37,331 nucleotides of DNA, taken from the NCBI GenBank assembly GCA_022842905.1, contig JALHOS010000022.1, forward strand, positions 1 through 37,331, written 5' to 3'. Shown here one piece after another: positions 23,138 to 31,160 of this stretch. Origin of the DNA: Myxococcaceae bacterium (lineage in GTDB: Bacteria > Myxococcota > Myxococcia > Myxococcales > Myxococcaceae). The notes below the pieces were generated by a model. It made no database searches, was not told the DNA's origin, and worked only from the letters and a program-made list of their open reading frames with translations. Both the position numbers and the translations under genes were made by a program. Position 1 is the stretch's first letter, and each line of letters opens with the position of its first letter.

Positions 23138-23292
23138 TGACTCAACCTCCCTCACTTCCGGGCCTTTTCGCCTCAACGCGGCGGCCTTTGCGCTTCTTCA
23201 CGCCGGCCGGTGCGGTGTCTTCACAATCACTTCCTACCTTCTGTTCACGCGACGGGCGCCAATCTCGGTGCTCGCACGACGTGGAGGACGAC

Positions 23293-23784
23293 ATGTTTGG
23301 ATTCTTCATTGGCGCGCTGTCTCTGGTGGGCCTCATCAAGGTGCTGAAGTGGGGCCGCTCCGCTCGGTGGCAGGGCGGTGCGGGCGGTCCGCGCCGTTGG
23401 ATGTTGCGCAGGCTCTTCCAGGCGCTCGACACGACGCCCGGCCAAGAGAAGGTGCTGTCCGACGCCTTCGACGCGCTGCGGGCCAAGGGCTTCGCCGTGC
23501 GTGACGCCTTCGAGAAGGCCCGCCGAGACATGGCGCAGGCCATGCGCGCGGAGCACTTCGACGGCGAAGCGTACGCCGCCGCCAAGGACGCGCAGCGCAG
23601 CGCGGTCGATGCGCTCGAAGCGCAGCTCAAGGAGAGCATGCAGGCCGTGCACGAAGCGCTGCAGCCCGAGCAGCGCAAACGGCTGGCGGACTTCATGGAG
23701 TACGGCCCGCGCGGCTTTGGCCACGGCCACGGCTTCCACGGCATGCACCACGGCTGCCACCGCCCGGCGGCCGTCAACCTCTGA
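23293..23784 (+). CDS. CpxP/ZraP-like periplasmic stress or metal-sensing protein
   Basis: This 163-residue protein has an N-terminal hydrophobic segment (MFGFFIGALSLVGLIKVLKW), then a basic region and a long helical stretch: TTPGQEKVLSDAFDALRAKG, DAFEKARRDMAQAMRAEHFD, AQLKESMQAVHEALQPEQRK. This resembles the LTxxQ/CpxP and heavy-metal-resistance (ZraP) helical-hairpin proteins, in which the 'LxPEQRxxL' pattern recurs. The C-terminus is very His-rich (GHGHGFHGMHHGCHRP) and likely binds metal. GGAGG before ATG 23293 decides the start; the longer upstream frame is not protein-like. It heads a plus-strand group with an Ala/Pro-rich protein, a regulator and a kinase, the arrangement expected if it inhibits or tunes the kinase. 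Confidence 0.75.
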   Translation: MFGFFIGALSLVGLIKVLKWGRSARWQGGAGGPRRWMLRRLFQALDTTPGQEKVLSDAFDALRAKGFAVRDAFEKARRDMAQAMRAEHFDGEAYAAAKDAQRSAVDALEAQLKESMQAVHEALQPEQRKRLADFMEYGPRGFGHGHGFHGMHHGCHRPAAVNL

Positions 23785-23826
23785 AAACCCACCTTCCCTT
23801 CACCCACAGAAAAGAGAGAACACTCC

Positions 23827-24186
23827 ATGCACCGCTTCGCGATTGTCCTGTTGAGCTTGGGCGTCATCTTCGGCTTCGGATCCGGCTTCGCCAGCCTGGC
23901 CCGCTGGAAGCACCACGGCGGGTGTGACCGCTGGCCCGACCGCCACGCGGCGTACGAATCGCGCTGGCGCCACGGCGAAGCTCCGCCGGTTCCTTCGGCT
24001 CCAGCAGCTGCGGCCCCAGCGCCCGCCCCGGCCGCGGCCCCAGCGCCTGTCGTCTACGTCGTCATGCCGCAGGCCCAGGCTGCCGCGCCCGCGCCGATCA
24101 TCGTGCAGGCGGCAGCGCCGGCGGCGGCCCCCACGGTCGTGACCATTCCTGCCGCGGCGGCCGCGCCCGCCCCGGCGGCGCCGTGA
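23827..24186 (+). CDS. Small Ala/Pro-rich membrane-anchored or secreted protein
   Basis: This 119-residue protein begins MHRFAIVLLSLGVIFGFGSG, a signal peptide or anchor. A short segment with several His, Arg and Trp and one Cys follows (ARWKHHGGCDRWPDRHAAYE). The rest, from about residue 50, is low-complexity Ala/Pro repeats (APAPAPAAAPAP) with Val/Ile patches. I do not recognise it. Its place between the CpxP-like gene (42 bases upstream) and the regulator gene suggests an envelope role. GAGAG lies about 8 bases before the ATG. Confidence 0.65.
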   Translation: MHRFAIVLLSLGVIFGFGSGFASLARWKHHGGCDRWPDRHAAYESRWRHGEAPPVPSAPAAAAPAPAPAAAPAPVVYVVMPQAQAAAPAPIIVQAAAPAAAPTVVTIPAAAAAPAPAAP

Positions 24187-24230
24187 GGCGAAAACCGGCC
24201 TGACCTTCTGTGCCGGGTACAGTCATGACC

Positions 24231-24905
24231 ATGGCCTTCCGAGTGCTGCTCATCGACGACGACGCGCGCCTGCCCGAGCTGTTGTCGTCGTACCTGGCGC
24301 AGAACGGCGTGACGTTGTCCTGCGCCGCGGACGGCCCGAAGGGCCTGGTCATGCTCGAGCAGGGCGCCTTCGACGCGGTCCTGCTCGACGTGATGATGCC
24401 GGGCATGGACGGGCTCGAGGTCTGCAAGCGCATTCGCGCGAAGTCGAACCTGCCGGTCATCATGTTGACCGCGCGCGGAGACGAGACGGATCGCGTGGTG
24501 GGGCTCGAGCTGGGCGCCGACGACTACGTGGCCAAGCCGTTCAGTCCCCGAGAGCTGCTCGCGCGGCTCAAGGCAGTGCTCCGACGTGCGCGGCCGGAGG
24601 TCGTCAGCGAGCAGCTGGCCGTCAGCGGCATCAGCGTGGACGTGCCGGCGCGCGTGGCGTCGGTGAACCAGCAGGCGGTGGAGCTCACCGGCATCGAGTT
24701 CGACATTCTCGTGGCGCTCATGCGGCGGGCCGGCCGCGTCGTGCCGCGGGACGCGCTGCTGTCGGAAGCAGGGCGCAGCGACGTGGTGGTGGGCGAGCGC
24801 ACGGTGGACGTGCACATCAGCCACCTGCGGCAGAAGCTGGGCGACGACCCGCCCAAGCTCATCAAGACGGTGCGCGGCGTGGGCTACGTGCTGGCCAAGG
24901 AGTGA
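24231..24905 (+). CDS. OmpR-family response regulator (CpxR-like)
   Basis: This regulator has 224 residues from ATG 24231. The receiver domain (1-115) has the acidic cluster LLIDDDARL, the phosphorylated Asp (about 53) in AVLLDVMMPGMDG, the Thr in MLTARGDETD and the Lys in YVAKPFSPRELLARLKAVLR. The C-terminal winged helix is of OmpR/PhoB type: VELTGIEFDILVALMRRAGR, GERTVDVHISHLRQKLGDDP and KTVRGVGYVLAKE. It pairs with the kinase encoded 3 bases downstream. In-frame starts at 24210 (GTG) and 24225 (ATG) are also possible. I chose 24231 because a TACAGT box ends seven bases before it and no ribosome binding site is visible, which would fit a leaderless secondary transcript. It probably controls the operon that includes the CpxP-like protein (inference from the Cpx arrangement). 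Confidence 0.93.
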   Translation: MAFRVLLIDDDARLPELLSSYLAQNGVTLSCAADGPKGLVMLEQGAFDAVLLDVMMPGMDGLEVCKRIRAKSNLPVIMLTARGDETDRVVGLELGADDYVAKPFSPRELLARLKAVLRRARPEVVSEQLAVSGISVDVPARVASVNQQAVELTGIEFDILVALMRRAGRVVPRDALLSEAGRSDVVVGERTVDVHISHLRQKLGDDPPKLIKTVRGVGYVLAKE

Positions 24906-24908
24906 CGG

Positions 24909-26207
24909 ATGCGGCACGGCGCGCATCACCACTTTCGAGCGCACCACCGGCCGCTGGGGCCCATGGGCCGCTTCGTGCGGTCTTCGCTGCGGCGGCGGCT
25001 GTTCTTCTGGCTGTTCGGCTCGCTGCTGGCGACGGCGCTCGTCATGAGCGCGGTCGGAGCGGTCGCCATGCGTGTCGACGGAGAGCCCATGCAGCGGCAA
25101 TGGGCCGGCTGGTCGAGGTGGTTCGGTCAGCAGTTCGCTTCACATTGGGACGACGCGGCGCAGCGGCGCGACTTCATGCGCTCGTCCGCCGAACAGCTCG
25201 GCGTCGATCTGCGGTTGGTGGACGGCCACGGCGCGGTGCTCGATCAGGTCGGCGAAGGCTGCCGGCGGCCCACGCTCGTCGCCGTGACCCGCGGCGACGT
25301 GCCCCTCGGCACCATCGAGCTGTGCTGGCGTCACGCACCGGGGCCCGGGTGGCGGCTGGTGCTCGCGGTCGCCGTGCTGCTGCTGATTCTCTGGACCGTC
25401 GCGGGGAAGGTGGCGCGCCGCCTCGCGCTGCCGCTCGATCGGCTGGCGGACACCGTCGGCCGCATCGGCAAGGGTGAGCTGTCCGCGCGCACCGACTTGG
25501 GCTGCGCCGAGCCCGGAGAGATTGGCCTGGTGTCCGACGCGGTCAACGACATGGCCGGCCGCATCGAGAAGCAGCTGAAGGACCAGCGCGAGCTGCTCGC
25601 GACCGTCTCGCACGAGCTGCGTACCCCGCTGTCCCGCATCCGCATCATCACCGAGATCGCCCGCGACACCGGCGCGACGCCGAAGACGTACGACGAGCTG
25701 GATCGTGAGGTGGCGGAGATGGACGGGCTCGTCGGCCAGCTGCTCGCGTCGAGCCGGGTGGACTTCGGCGTGCTGTCCGCCCGCGCGCTGAGCGTGTCCG
25801 ACGTCGCGCTGCAGGCGCTCGAGCGGTCCGGTCTGCCGCCGACCCACCTCGTGGTCGAAGGTGAAGGGCCGACGCTCACCGCCGACGCGACGCTGGTGCA
25901 GCGCGCGCTGATGAACCTGCTCGACAACGCGGCCAAGCACGGGAACGGCGCCGAGCAGCTGAAGGTGACGTTGTCGACCGACCGCGCCCGCTTCGAGGTG
26001 CTCGACACCGGGCCCGGCCTGAGCGCGCCCGAAGCGCAGCTGTTCACCCAGTTCAAGAAGAGCACCGGCGACGGGCTGGGGCTTGGCCTGGCGCTCGTGC
26101 GGCGCATCGCCCAGGCGCACGGCGGCGACGCCTTCGCGCAGACGCGGCCGACGCGCGGAGCGTGTGTGGGCTTCTGGATTCCCCGGGCGCCGACAGCGCC
26201 AGCGTGA
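24909..26207 (+). CDS. Sensor histidine kinase (CpxA-like)
   Basis: This 432-residue membrane kinase partners with the regulator three bases upstream. The cytoplasmic N-terminus is His-rich (MRHGAHHHFRAHHRP). TM1 is about residues 31-53, a periplasmic sensor domain of about 95 residues follows, and TM2 is about 149-164. Then come a HAMP linker, the dimerisation helix with SHELRTPLSR (phosphorylated H235), and a HATPase domain with LMNLLDNAAKHG, LDTGPGLSAPEAQLF and GDGLGLGLALVRRIAQAHGG. The family layout is EnvZ/CpxA-like. Its sensor domain is unlike any I can name. Together with the CpxP-like protein it would sense envelope or metal stress. Confidence 0.93.
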   Translation: MRHGAHHHFRAHHRPLGPMGRFVRSSLRRRLFFWLFGSLLATALVMSAVGAVAMRVDGEPMQRQWAGWSRWFGQQFASHWDDAAQRRDFMRSSAEQLGVDLRLVDGHGAVLDQVGEGCRRPTLVAVTRGDVPLGTIELCWRHAPGPGWRLVLAVAVLLLILWTVAGKVARRLALPLDRLADTVGRIGKGELSARTDLGCAEPGEIGLVSDAVNDMAGRIEKQLKDQRELLATVSHELRTPLSRIRIITEIARDTGATPKTYDELDREVAEMDGLVGQLLASSRVDFGVLSARALSVSDVALQALERSGLPPTHLVVEGEGPTLTADATLVQRALMNLLDNAAKHGNGAEQLKVTLSTDRARFEVLDTGPGLSAPEAQLFTQFKKSTGDGLGLGLALVRRIAQAHGGDAFAQTRPTRGACVGFWIPRAPTAPA

Positions 26208-26288
26208 GCGGAGCGGCGAGCCTGCTCGGCGAGGCGAACCGGGCCCGCCCACAGTGAATCCACCCGGCCCCAGCCCCGTCTGAAGGGC

Positions 26289-26717
26289 ATGAACTGGAAA
26301 CGCACCCTCGCCGCCCTCACCGTCGTCGCTGGCCCCGCCTTCGCGGACCCGCCGTGTGACGACGAGCACGCCGCGCACCCCGTCGGCTACGCGCCCGCGC
26401 CTCCAGCCCAGTACGCGCCGGCGCCCCAGTACGCGCCGCCGGTGCCTCCGCCGATCGCCAACGGAGGCCAGGTGGTGGTGGCTCCGCAGCGGCCGGGTCG
26501 CTGGGAGCTGCGCAACACCCAGCAGTGGGTGCCCGGGGCGACGGAGACGGTCTGGGTCGAAGGGCGCTGCCGCGGGCCAGCCTGGAAGGCGCGCTGCACG
26601 CCCGGCCAGTACGTCACGCGCACCGCGCCGGGCCGCTACGTCACCGTGCAGCAGTGGGTCTGGGTCGACGCGCCACGGCACCAGGAGCGCTGGGCTCGCC
26701 GCGGCCACCGCTTCTGA
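26289..26717 (+). CDS. Secreted Pro/Tyr-rich protein of unknown function
   Basis: This 142-residue protein has a signal peptide (MNWKRTLAALTVVAGPAFAD, with cleavage expected near AFA-D). A Pro/Ala/Tyr-rich segment follows (YAPAPPAQYAPAPQYAPP) and then a compact Trp-rich domain: GRWELRNTQQWVPGATETVW, CRGPAWKARCTPGQYVTR, YVTVQQWVWVDAPRHQERW. The two Cys may form a disulfide. Similar short secreted proteins with Tyr/Trp repeats are common next to envelope-stress genes, but I know no function. It lies 81 bases after the kinase and could be part of the same transcript. It is convergent with gnd, with only 10 bases between them. Confidence 0.7.
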   Translation: MNWKRTLAALTVVAGPAFADPPCDDEHAAHPVGYAPAPPAQYAPAPQYAPPVPPPIANGGQVVVAPQRPGRWELRNTQQWVPGATETVWVEGRCRGPAWKARCTPGQYVTRTAPGRYVTVQQWVWVDAPRHQERWARRGHRF

Positions 26718-26727
26718 ACACCGGGCC

Positions 26728-28137
26728 TCACGCCCGCCAGTCGTCGTGCACGGCCTTCCCCGGGCCGTCCACGCGCTCGAAGGTGTGGCTGCCGAAGCAG
26801 TCCCGCTGCGCCTGAATCAACGCAGCGGTCCCGCGGGCGGTGGTGAGCGAGTCGTACCAGGCGAGCGACGTGGCCAGGCCCGGCACGGCCAAGCCCGCCC
26901 TCGCGGCCGCCGCCACCACCCGCCGAAACGCAGGTGCCTTCACCTTGAGCTCGTCGACGAAGCTCGGTGCGAGGGCCAACAAGGCCGGCGCGGGGACCTG
27001 CGAGAGCGCCTGCTGAATGCGCCCCAAGAAGCCCGCGCGAATGATGCAGCCCGCCGTCCAGATGCGAGCCACCTCGGCCAGGTTCGTCCCGTAGCCGAAC
27101 GCCTGGCTGGCGGCGCCGAGCAGCGCGAAGCCCTGCGTGTAGCTGGCGATCTTCGCCGCGTAGAGCGCGTCGGCCACGTCCTGTACCGAGACGCCTTCCA
27201 CCTTCGTGCGCACCGGCGCGTGCGCGGCTTCGGCCTGCACCCGCAGCCCCTTGGCCGAAGAGAGGAGCCGAGCGTCGACCGCCGCGGTGATGGTGGGGAT
27301 CGGCACGCCCAGCTCGGCCGCGGCGACGACGGTCCACTTGCCCGTCCCCTTCTGCCCGGCCTGGTCCTGCACCGCGTCGAGCAGCAGCTCCCCCGGCCGC
27401 TGCGGGTCCTTCACCCGGAAGATGCGCGCGGTGATCTCGATGAGGAACGACTCGAGCGGCCCCGCGTTCCACTGGGCGAAGGTGTCGGCGAGCTGACTGG
27501 GGCCCAGGCCCAAGCCGTTGCGCAGCACCGCCGCCGCCTCGGCGATCAGCTGCATGTCGCCGTACTCGATGCCGTTGTGCACCATCTTCACGAAGTGGCC
27601 GGCCGAGCCGAGCCCACAGTGCGTCACGCAGCTGCCGCTCGCCGAGCGCGCCGCGATCCGCTCGAGCACCGGCTGCAGGCGGGTCCACGAGTCGACGTCG
27701 CCGCCGGGCATGATCGACGGGCCCAAGAGCGCGCCTTCGGAGCCGCCAGACACGCCCATGCCGACGAAGCGCCAGGGCCGCCCTTTCGACCTCGCCACCC
27801 GCCGGTCGGTGTCCGAATACAGGCTGTTCCCGGCGTCGACGACGATGTCACCTTCCTCCAGCAGGCCGTCGAGCGCGTCGAGCACGTCGTCCACCGGCTT
27901 GCCGGCGTTCACGAGCACCACCAGCCGGCGCGGGCGCTCGAGGCGCGCGACCAGCTCCTTCAAGGTGGGCACCACGTCCAGCTTCGCGTCGGGGTGCGCG
28001 CTCGCCAGCGCCTTGGCGTGGTCGAAGTGCAGCGTGTAGCCGCCGACGGAGAAGCCCTTGCTCGCGAAGTTGCGCGCGAGGTTGCCACCCATGACACCCA
28101 GGCCAACGACGGCCACGTCGTTCAGCGCGTTGCTCAT
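26728..28137 (-). CDS. gnd: 6-phosphogluconate dehydrogenase (decarboxylating)
   Basis: The enzyme oxidises 6-phosphogluconate to ribulose 5-phosphate and CO2 with NADP, the last oxidative step of the pentose phosphate pathway. The 469 residues start with the Rossmann motif VAVVGLGVMGGNLARNFASK. NAGKPVDDVLDAL and DIVVDAGNSLYSDTDRR follow, then GMGVSGGSEGALLGPSIMPG, the catalytic Lys in GHFVKMVHNGIEYGDMQLIA, and the C-terminal all-helical domain. The ATG at 28137 has a perfect AGGAGGT six bases upstream, located inside the end of pgl. The start overlaps the pgl stop as ATGA. It is last in the zwf-pgl-gnd unit. Confidence 0.97.
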   Translation of the reverse strand: MSNALNDVAVVGLGVMGGNLARNFASKGFSVGGYTLHFDHAKALASAHPDAKLDVVPTLKELVARLERPRRLVVLVNAGKPVDDVLDALDGLLEEGDIVVDAGNSLYSDTDRRVARSKGRPWRFVGMGVSGGSEGALLGPSIMPGGDVDSWTRLQPVLERIAARSASGSCVTHCGLGSAGHFVKMVHNGIEYGDMQLIAEAAAVLRNGLGLGPSQLADTFAQWNAGPLESFLIEITARIFRVKDPQRPGELLLDAVQDQAGQKGTGKWTVVAAAELGVPIPTITAAVDARLLSSAKGLRVQAEAAHAPVRTKVEGVSVQDVADALYAAKIASYTQGFALLGAASQAFGYGTNLAEVARIWTAGCIIRAGFLGRIQQALSQVPAPALLALAPSFVDELKVKAPAFRRVVAAAARAGLAVPGLATSLAWYDSLTTARGTAALIQAQRDCFGSHTFERVDGPGKAVHDDWRA

Positions 28138-28814
28138 TGCCGTACCTCCTGATCCGTCACCACGAAGATCCGTCCCAGCTGCGCGGCGGGCAGCTCCGGC
28201 TCGCGGCGCCACAGCCGCTCCAGCGCCGGTCGCTTGTTCGGGCCCCAGGCCACCAGCACCCGGTGCTTCGCGGCGGCCAACAGCGCGCGCGACAGCGTCA
28301 CCCGCGTCGCTGGAGGTTTGGGCGAGTCCGTCAGCCAGGTGACCGGCACCGTCCGCTCGAGCACGTGGTGCTTGGGGAAGAGCGACGCCACGTGCCCGTC
28401 TTCGCCCATGCCCAACAGCACCACGTCGAGCCCGCCGTCGAAGAAGTCGGTGAGCGCCTGTGTCACCCGCCCCTCGGCCTCCGACAGCTCTTCGCCGTCC
28501 AGGAACAAGGGGAGCTCGAGGCCCGGCGGGTCCGCCAACGTCAGCGCGCCCTCGCGGTACGCCTGCCCGCGGTTCGACGCCAGGTTGTCGAAGGGCACGG
28601 CGCGCTCGTCACACCAGATCAACCGCGTGTGCCGCCACACGTGCTTGGGCAGCCGCAGCCGCGTGTCGCGCAGCGTCGCCAGCGCCGAACCACCGGACAC
28701 GGCGAAGCGCGCGTCGCGCTCGGCGTCCACCTGCGCGAGCAAGTCGGACACCAGCTCGGCGCCCTGCTCCACCGGGTTGTCCACCACCAGCCACTGCGTC
28801 GTCTCGTCAGCCAC
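28134..28814 (-). CDS. pgl: 6-phosphogluconolactonase
   Basis: The enzyme hydrolyses 6-phosphogluconolactone to 6-phosphogluconate, the second oxidative step of the pentose phosphate pathway. The 226-residue protein (DevB/SOL type) has the family blocks [35 protein letters not shown] and [23 protein letters not shown] 28814 is chosen because AAGGAG lies nine bases upstream and the start then overlaps the zwf stop by 8 bases. An ATG at 28838 would add 8 residues. Overlaps with zwf and gnd on both sides indicate translational coupling. Confidence 0.93.
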   Translation of the reverse strand: MADETTQWLVVDNPVEQGAELVSDLLAQVDAERDARFAVSGGSALATLRDTRLRLPKHVWRHTRLIWCDERAVPFDNLASNRGQAYREGALTLADPPGLELPLFLDGEELSEAEGRVTQALTDFFDGGLDVVLLGMGEDGHVASLFPKHHVLERTVPVTWLTDSPKPPATRVTLSRALLAAAKHRVLVAWGPNKRPALERLWRREPELPAAQLGRIFVVTDQEVRQ

Positions 28815-30324
28815 GGGTCCACGCTCCTTGGCAGCCATGGAAGAGCCGCTGGGCGTCGGCCGGGCCCCAGCTGCCCGCGGGGTAACGCTCGAGCGGTGAC
28901 GCGCCGCGCGCCCACGCTTGGTGCAGCACGTCGGCAAACCGCCAGCTCGCTTCGATCTCGTCGCCGCGCAGGAACAGCGTCGCGTCGCCGATCAGCGCGT
29001 CGAGCAGCAGCCGCTCGTAGGCCGGGGCGGTGTTGGTCCCGAACGTCGACTGGTAGTCGAACGCCATCTGGGCGGGGTGCATGACCATGGCCGCGCCGGG
29101 CTGCTTGACGCCGAAGGACAGCCGCACCGCTTCCTTGGGCTGAATGGACAGCGTCAGCACGTTGGGGCGCACCTGGGCCAGCTCGCCCGAGCGCAGCAGC
29201 CGGCGGAACTGGTCGTCGGCGAGCCCGTCGGGCCGGTTGAACAGCTGCACCGGCGGCGTCTTGAACTGCACCTGCACCTCGGTGAAGCGCTTCTTCAGGC
29301 GCTTCCCGTGACGCAGCAAGATCGGCACGCCCGCCCAGCGCCACGTGTCCAGCTCGCAGCGCACGGCGACGTAGGTCTCGGTGTCCGAGCCCGGCCGCAC
29401 CCCTTCTTCGTCGAGGTAGGCCGGCACGGCCTGCCCGCGCACCTCTCCGGCGTCGTACTGCGCGCGGACGCAGTGCGCGCCCATGTGTTCGAAGTCCGGT
29501 GCCCGCAGCGCTTCGAGCACGGCCACCTTCTGCGCGCGCACGGACTTCGCGTCGAGCGAGTTGGGCGTCTCCATGGCCACCAGCGAGAGCACCTGGAGCA
29601 TGTGGTTCTGCAGCATGTCCCGCAGCGCGCCGGTGCCGTCGTAGTAGGCGGCCCGCCCGCGCTCCATGCCGAGCTCCTCGGCGACGGTGATCTGCACCAG
29701 CTCGACGTGCTCACGGTTCCACAGCGGCTCGAAGATCGCGTTGTGAAAGCGAAACCCGAGGATGTTCTGGACCGTCTCTTTCCCCAGGTAGTGATCGATT
29801 CGGTAGATCTGAAACTCTTTGAGGTTCGAGTGCAGGTGCCGGTTGAGCAGCTGCGCGGTCTTCAGGTCGTGCCCGAACGGCTTCTCGACGACGATCCGCC
29901 GCCACGCGTCGCATTCCCCTTCAGCCATGTGCAGCAGCCCGGCGCGGGTGAGCTGCGTCACCGCGTCGGCGAACAGCTCGGGCTTGAGCGACAGGTAGAA
30001 CAGCCGACCCGCGGCGCGCCCACCAGGCAGCGCGTCGAGCGCGGCGCTCAGCGCCTGCACGTCGGCGGCTTGGAGCACGTCGCCGGGCACGTAGCGCACC
30101 CGCGGCGCGAGCGCGTCGAACGCGGGCTTGAGCTCGTCGGGCATGGCCTTGCGCACCTCGGCCCGAAAGGACTCGTCGGTGTGCTTCTGCCGCGACACCC
30201 CGACGACGTGGAAGCCGCCCGCGGGCTGGCCTTTTGCGGCGAGGCTCGACAACGCCGGCATCAACTTGCGCAGGTTCAGGTCACCTGACGCACCAAAGAT
30301 CACGATCTGCGCTGGAAACGACAT
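28807..30324 (-). CDS. zwf: Glucose-6-phosphate 1-dehydrogenase
   Basis: The enzyme oxidises glucose 6-phosphate to the lactone with NAD(P), committing carbon to the oxidative pentose phosphate pathway. It has 505 residues, normal for the family. The coenzyme-binding loop is [19 protein letters not shown], where N and L replace the more common T/A and K/R. The active-site block is [40 protein letters not shown] and [19 protein letters not shown] also match. GGGAGG six bases before ATG 30324 supports the start. It heads the coupled unit with pgl and gnd; the small gene at 30366-30620 lies 41 bases upstream on the same strand. Confidence 0.97.
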   Translation of the reverse strand: MSFPAQIVIFGASGDLNLRKLMPALSSLAAKGQPAGGFHVVGVSRQKHTDESFRAEVRKAMPDELKPAFDALAPRVRYVPGDVLQAADVQALSAALDALPGGRAAGRLFYLSLKPELFADAVTQLTRAGLLHMAEGECDAWRRIVVEKPFGHDLKTAQLLNRHLHSNLKEFQIYRIDHYLGKETVQNILGFRFHNAIFEPLWNREHVELVQITVAEELGMERGRAAYYDGTGALRDMLQNHMLQVLSLVAMETPNSLDAKSVRAQKVAVLEALRAPDFEHMGAHCVRAQYDAGEVRGQAVPAYLDEEGVRPGSDTETYVAVRCELDTWRWAGVPILLRHGKRLKKRFTEVQVQFKTPPVQLFNRPDGLADDQFRRLLRSGELAQVRPNVLTLSIQPKEAVRLSFGVKQPGAAMVMHPAQMAFDYQSTFGTNTAPAYERLLLDALIGDATLFLRGDEIEASWRFADVLHQAWARGASPLERYPAGSWGPADAQRLFHGCQGAWTRG

Positions 30325-30365
30325 GGACGCCCTCCCAACCGAAACGTGTGTGCCGCTCGTCGCCG

Positions 30366-30620
30366 TCAAGCCTTGATCGCGGGCTGCGCCTTGGGACGCA
30401 ACCCCACTGATTCGGGCCCGTCCGTCTCGAGGCCGAGCGCCATCTCGAGCAGATCGATGAGCGCCGCCTTCGAATCGGCGTCGTCCGCGGCGAGCACGAC
30501 GACCTCCACCGGCAGTCGTTCTTCGGGCGGCACGCCTTCGCTGTCCACGGGCTTGCCGCTCGCGTCGAGCTCTTCGACGAGCAGGTCGCCGTCTCGGTGA
30601 ATCGTGTAGCGCCGGTGCAT
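30366..30620 (-). CDS. Small acidic protein of unknown function upstream of zwf
   Basis: This 84-residue protein has a beta-hairpin-like start ([20 protein letters not shown]), then an acidic Pro/Glu stretch, an [20 protein letters not shown] region and a Pro-rich end. There is no signal peptide, membrane segment or recognised motif. Third-position GC bias looks coding. It is 41 bases upstream of zwf on the same strand and may be cotranscribed with the pentose phosphate genes. ATG 30620 lacks a clear ribosome binding site. Confidence 0.6.
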   Translation of the reverse strand: MHRRYTIHRDGDLLVEELDASGKPVDSEGVPPEERLPVEVVVLAADDADSKAALIDLLEMALGLETDGPESVGLRPKAQPAIKA

Positions 30621-30644
30621 GGCCCGAGCTTACACTCCTGACCC
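30621..30644. promoter_or_regulatory. Possible overlapping divergent -10 elements
   Basis: Only 24 bases separate two divergent start codons. AGCTTACACT (30627-30636) reads TACACT on the plus strand (30631-30636), eight bases before the GTG of the FHA gene, and TAAGCT on the minus strand (30632-30627), six bases before the ATG of the small gene. If used as -10 boxes, both mRNAs would be leaderless or nearly so. There is no room for a ribosome binding site plus a leader on either side. No -35 box is apparent. Confidence 0.4.
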
Positions 30645-31151
30645 GTGCCGCTCGGCCTTTCCGCGTTGGCCCGTCGCTTCCTGACGGAGCCAGCCGCCTT
30701 CAAGCGCAGCGTGGTTTCACCAGCGCTGGTCTGGGCGGCGCCGAACATGGCCAACGAAGGTGAGAAGTGGGACGTCACCGACGTGGGCACGGTGCTGACG
30801 CGCCCCACGACGGAAGACCCGCTGGTGCTCAACGTTGAAAAGGTGCCGGGTCGGGCCAACCCGTTCGCCATGGGCGTCACCGTCGGCCGCGTGGAGACGA
30901 ACGACATCATCGTCGACGACGCTTCGGTCAGCCGCTTCCACGCGTGGCTGCAGCACGACGACCGCCACGACCACTGTTACCTCTTCGACGCCGAGAGCAA
31001 GAACGGCACCTGGCTCGACGCCGTGCGCCTGACGCCGAGCCAGAAGGTGAAGCTCAACGACGGCAGCATCATTCGCTTCGGCGACGCGGAGATGAAGTTC
31101 CTCCTGCCCACCTCACTCGCGCGCTACGTGGAGTTGGTGTCGACGCGGTGA
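30645..31151 (+). CDS. FHA domain protein
   Basis: This 168-residue protein starts at GTG 30645. The N-terminal 70 or so residues have no recognised fold. Residues 80-160 form a forkhead-associated domain that binds phosphothreonine peptides: [20 protein letters not shown] (with the conserved Gly-Arg), [10 protein letters not shown] (Ser, Arg and His), then [20 protein letters not shown] (with the Asn-Gly), and [20 protein letters not shown] proteins usually serve Ser/Thr kinase signalling, which is abundant in myxobacteria; no kinase lies nearby. It is followed nine bases later by the formamidopyrimidine-DNA glycosylase gene, so the two may be cotranscribed. Confidence 0.9.
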   Translation: MPLGLSALARRFLTEPAAFKRSVVSPALVWAAPNMANEGEKWDVTDVGTVLTRPTTEDPLVLNVEKVPGRANPFAMGVTVGRVETNDIIVDDASVSRFHAWLQHDDRHDHCYLFDAESKNGTWLDAVRLTPSQKVKLNDGSIIRFGDAEMKFLLPTSLARYVELVSTR

Positions 31152-31160
31152 AAACGCCCC

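Noticed and set aside
23827-24186. The Ala/Pro repeats as a tandem DNA repeat or CRISPR-like array
   Set aside because: The repetition is low-complexity coding sequence, with irregular unit length and no spacers.
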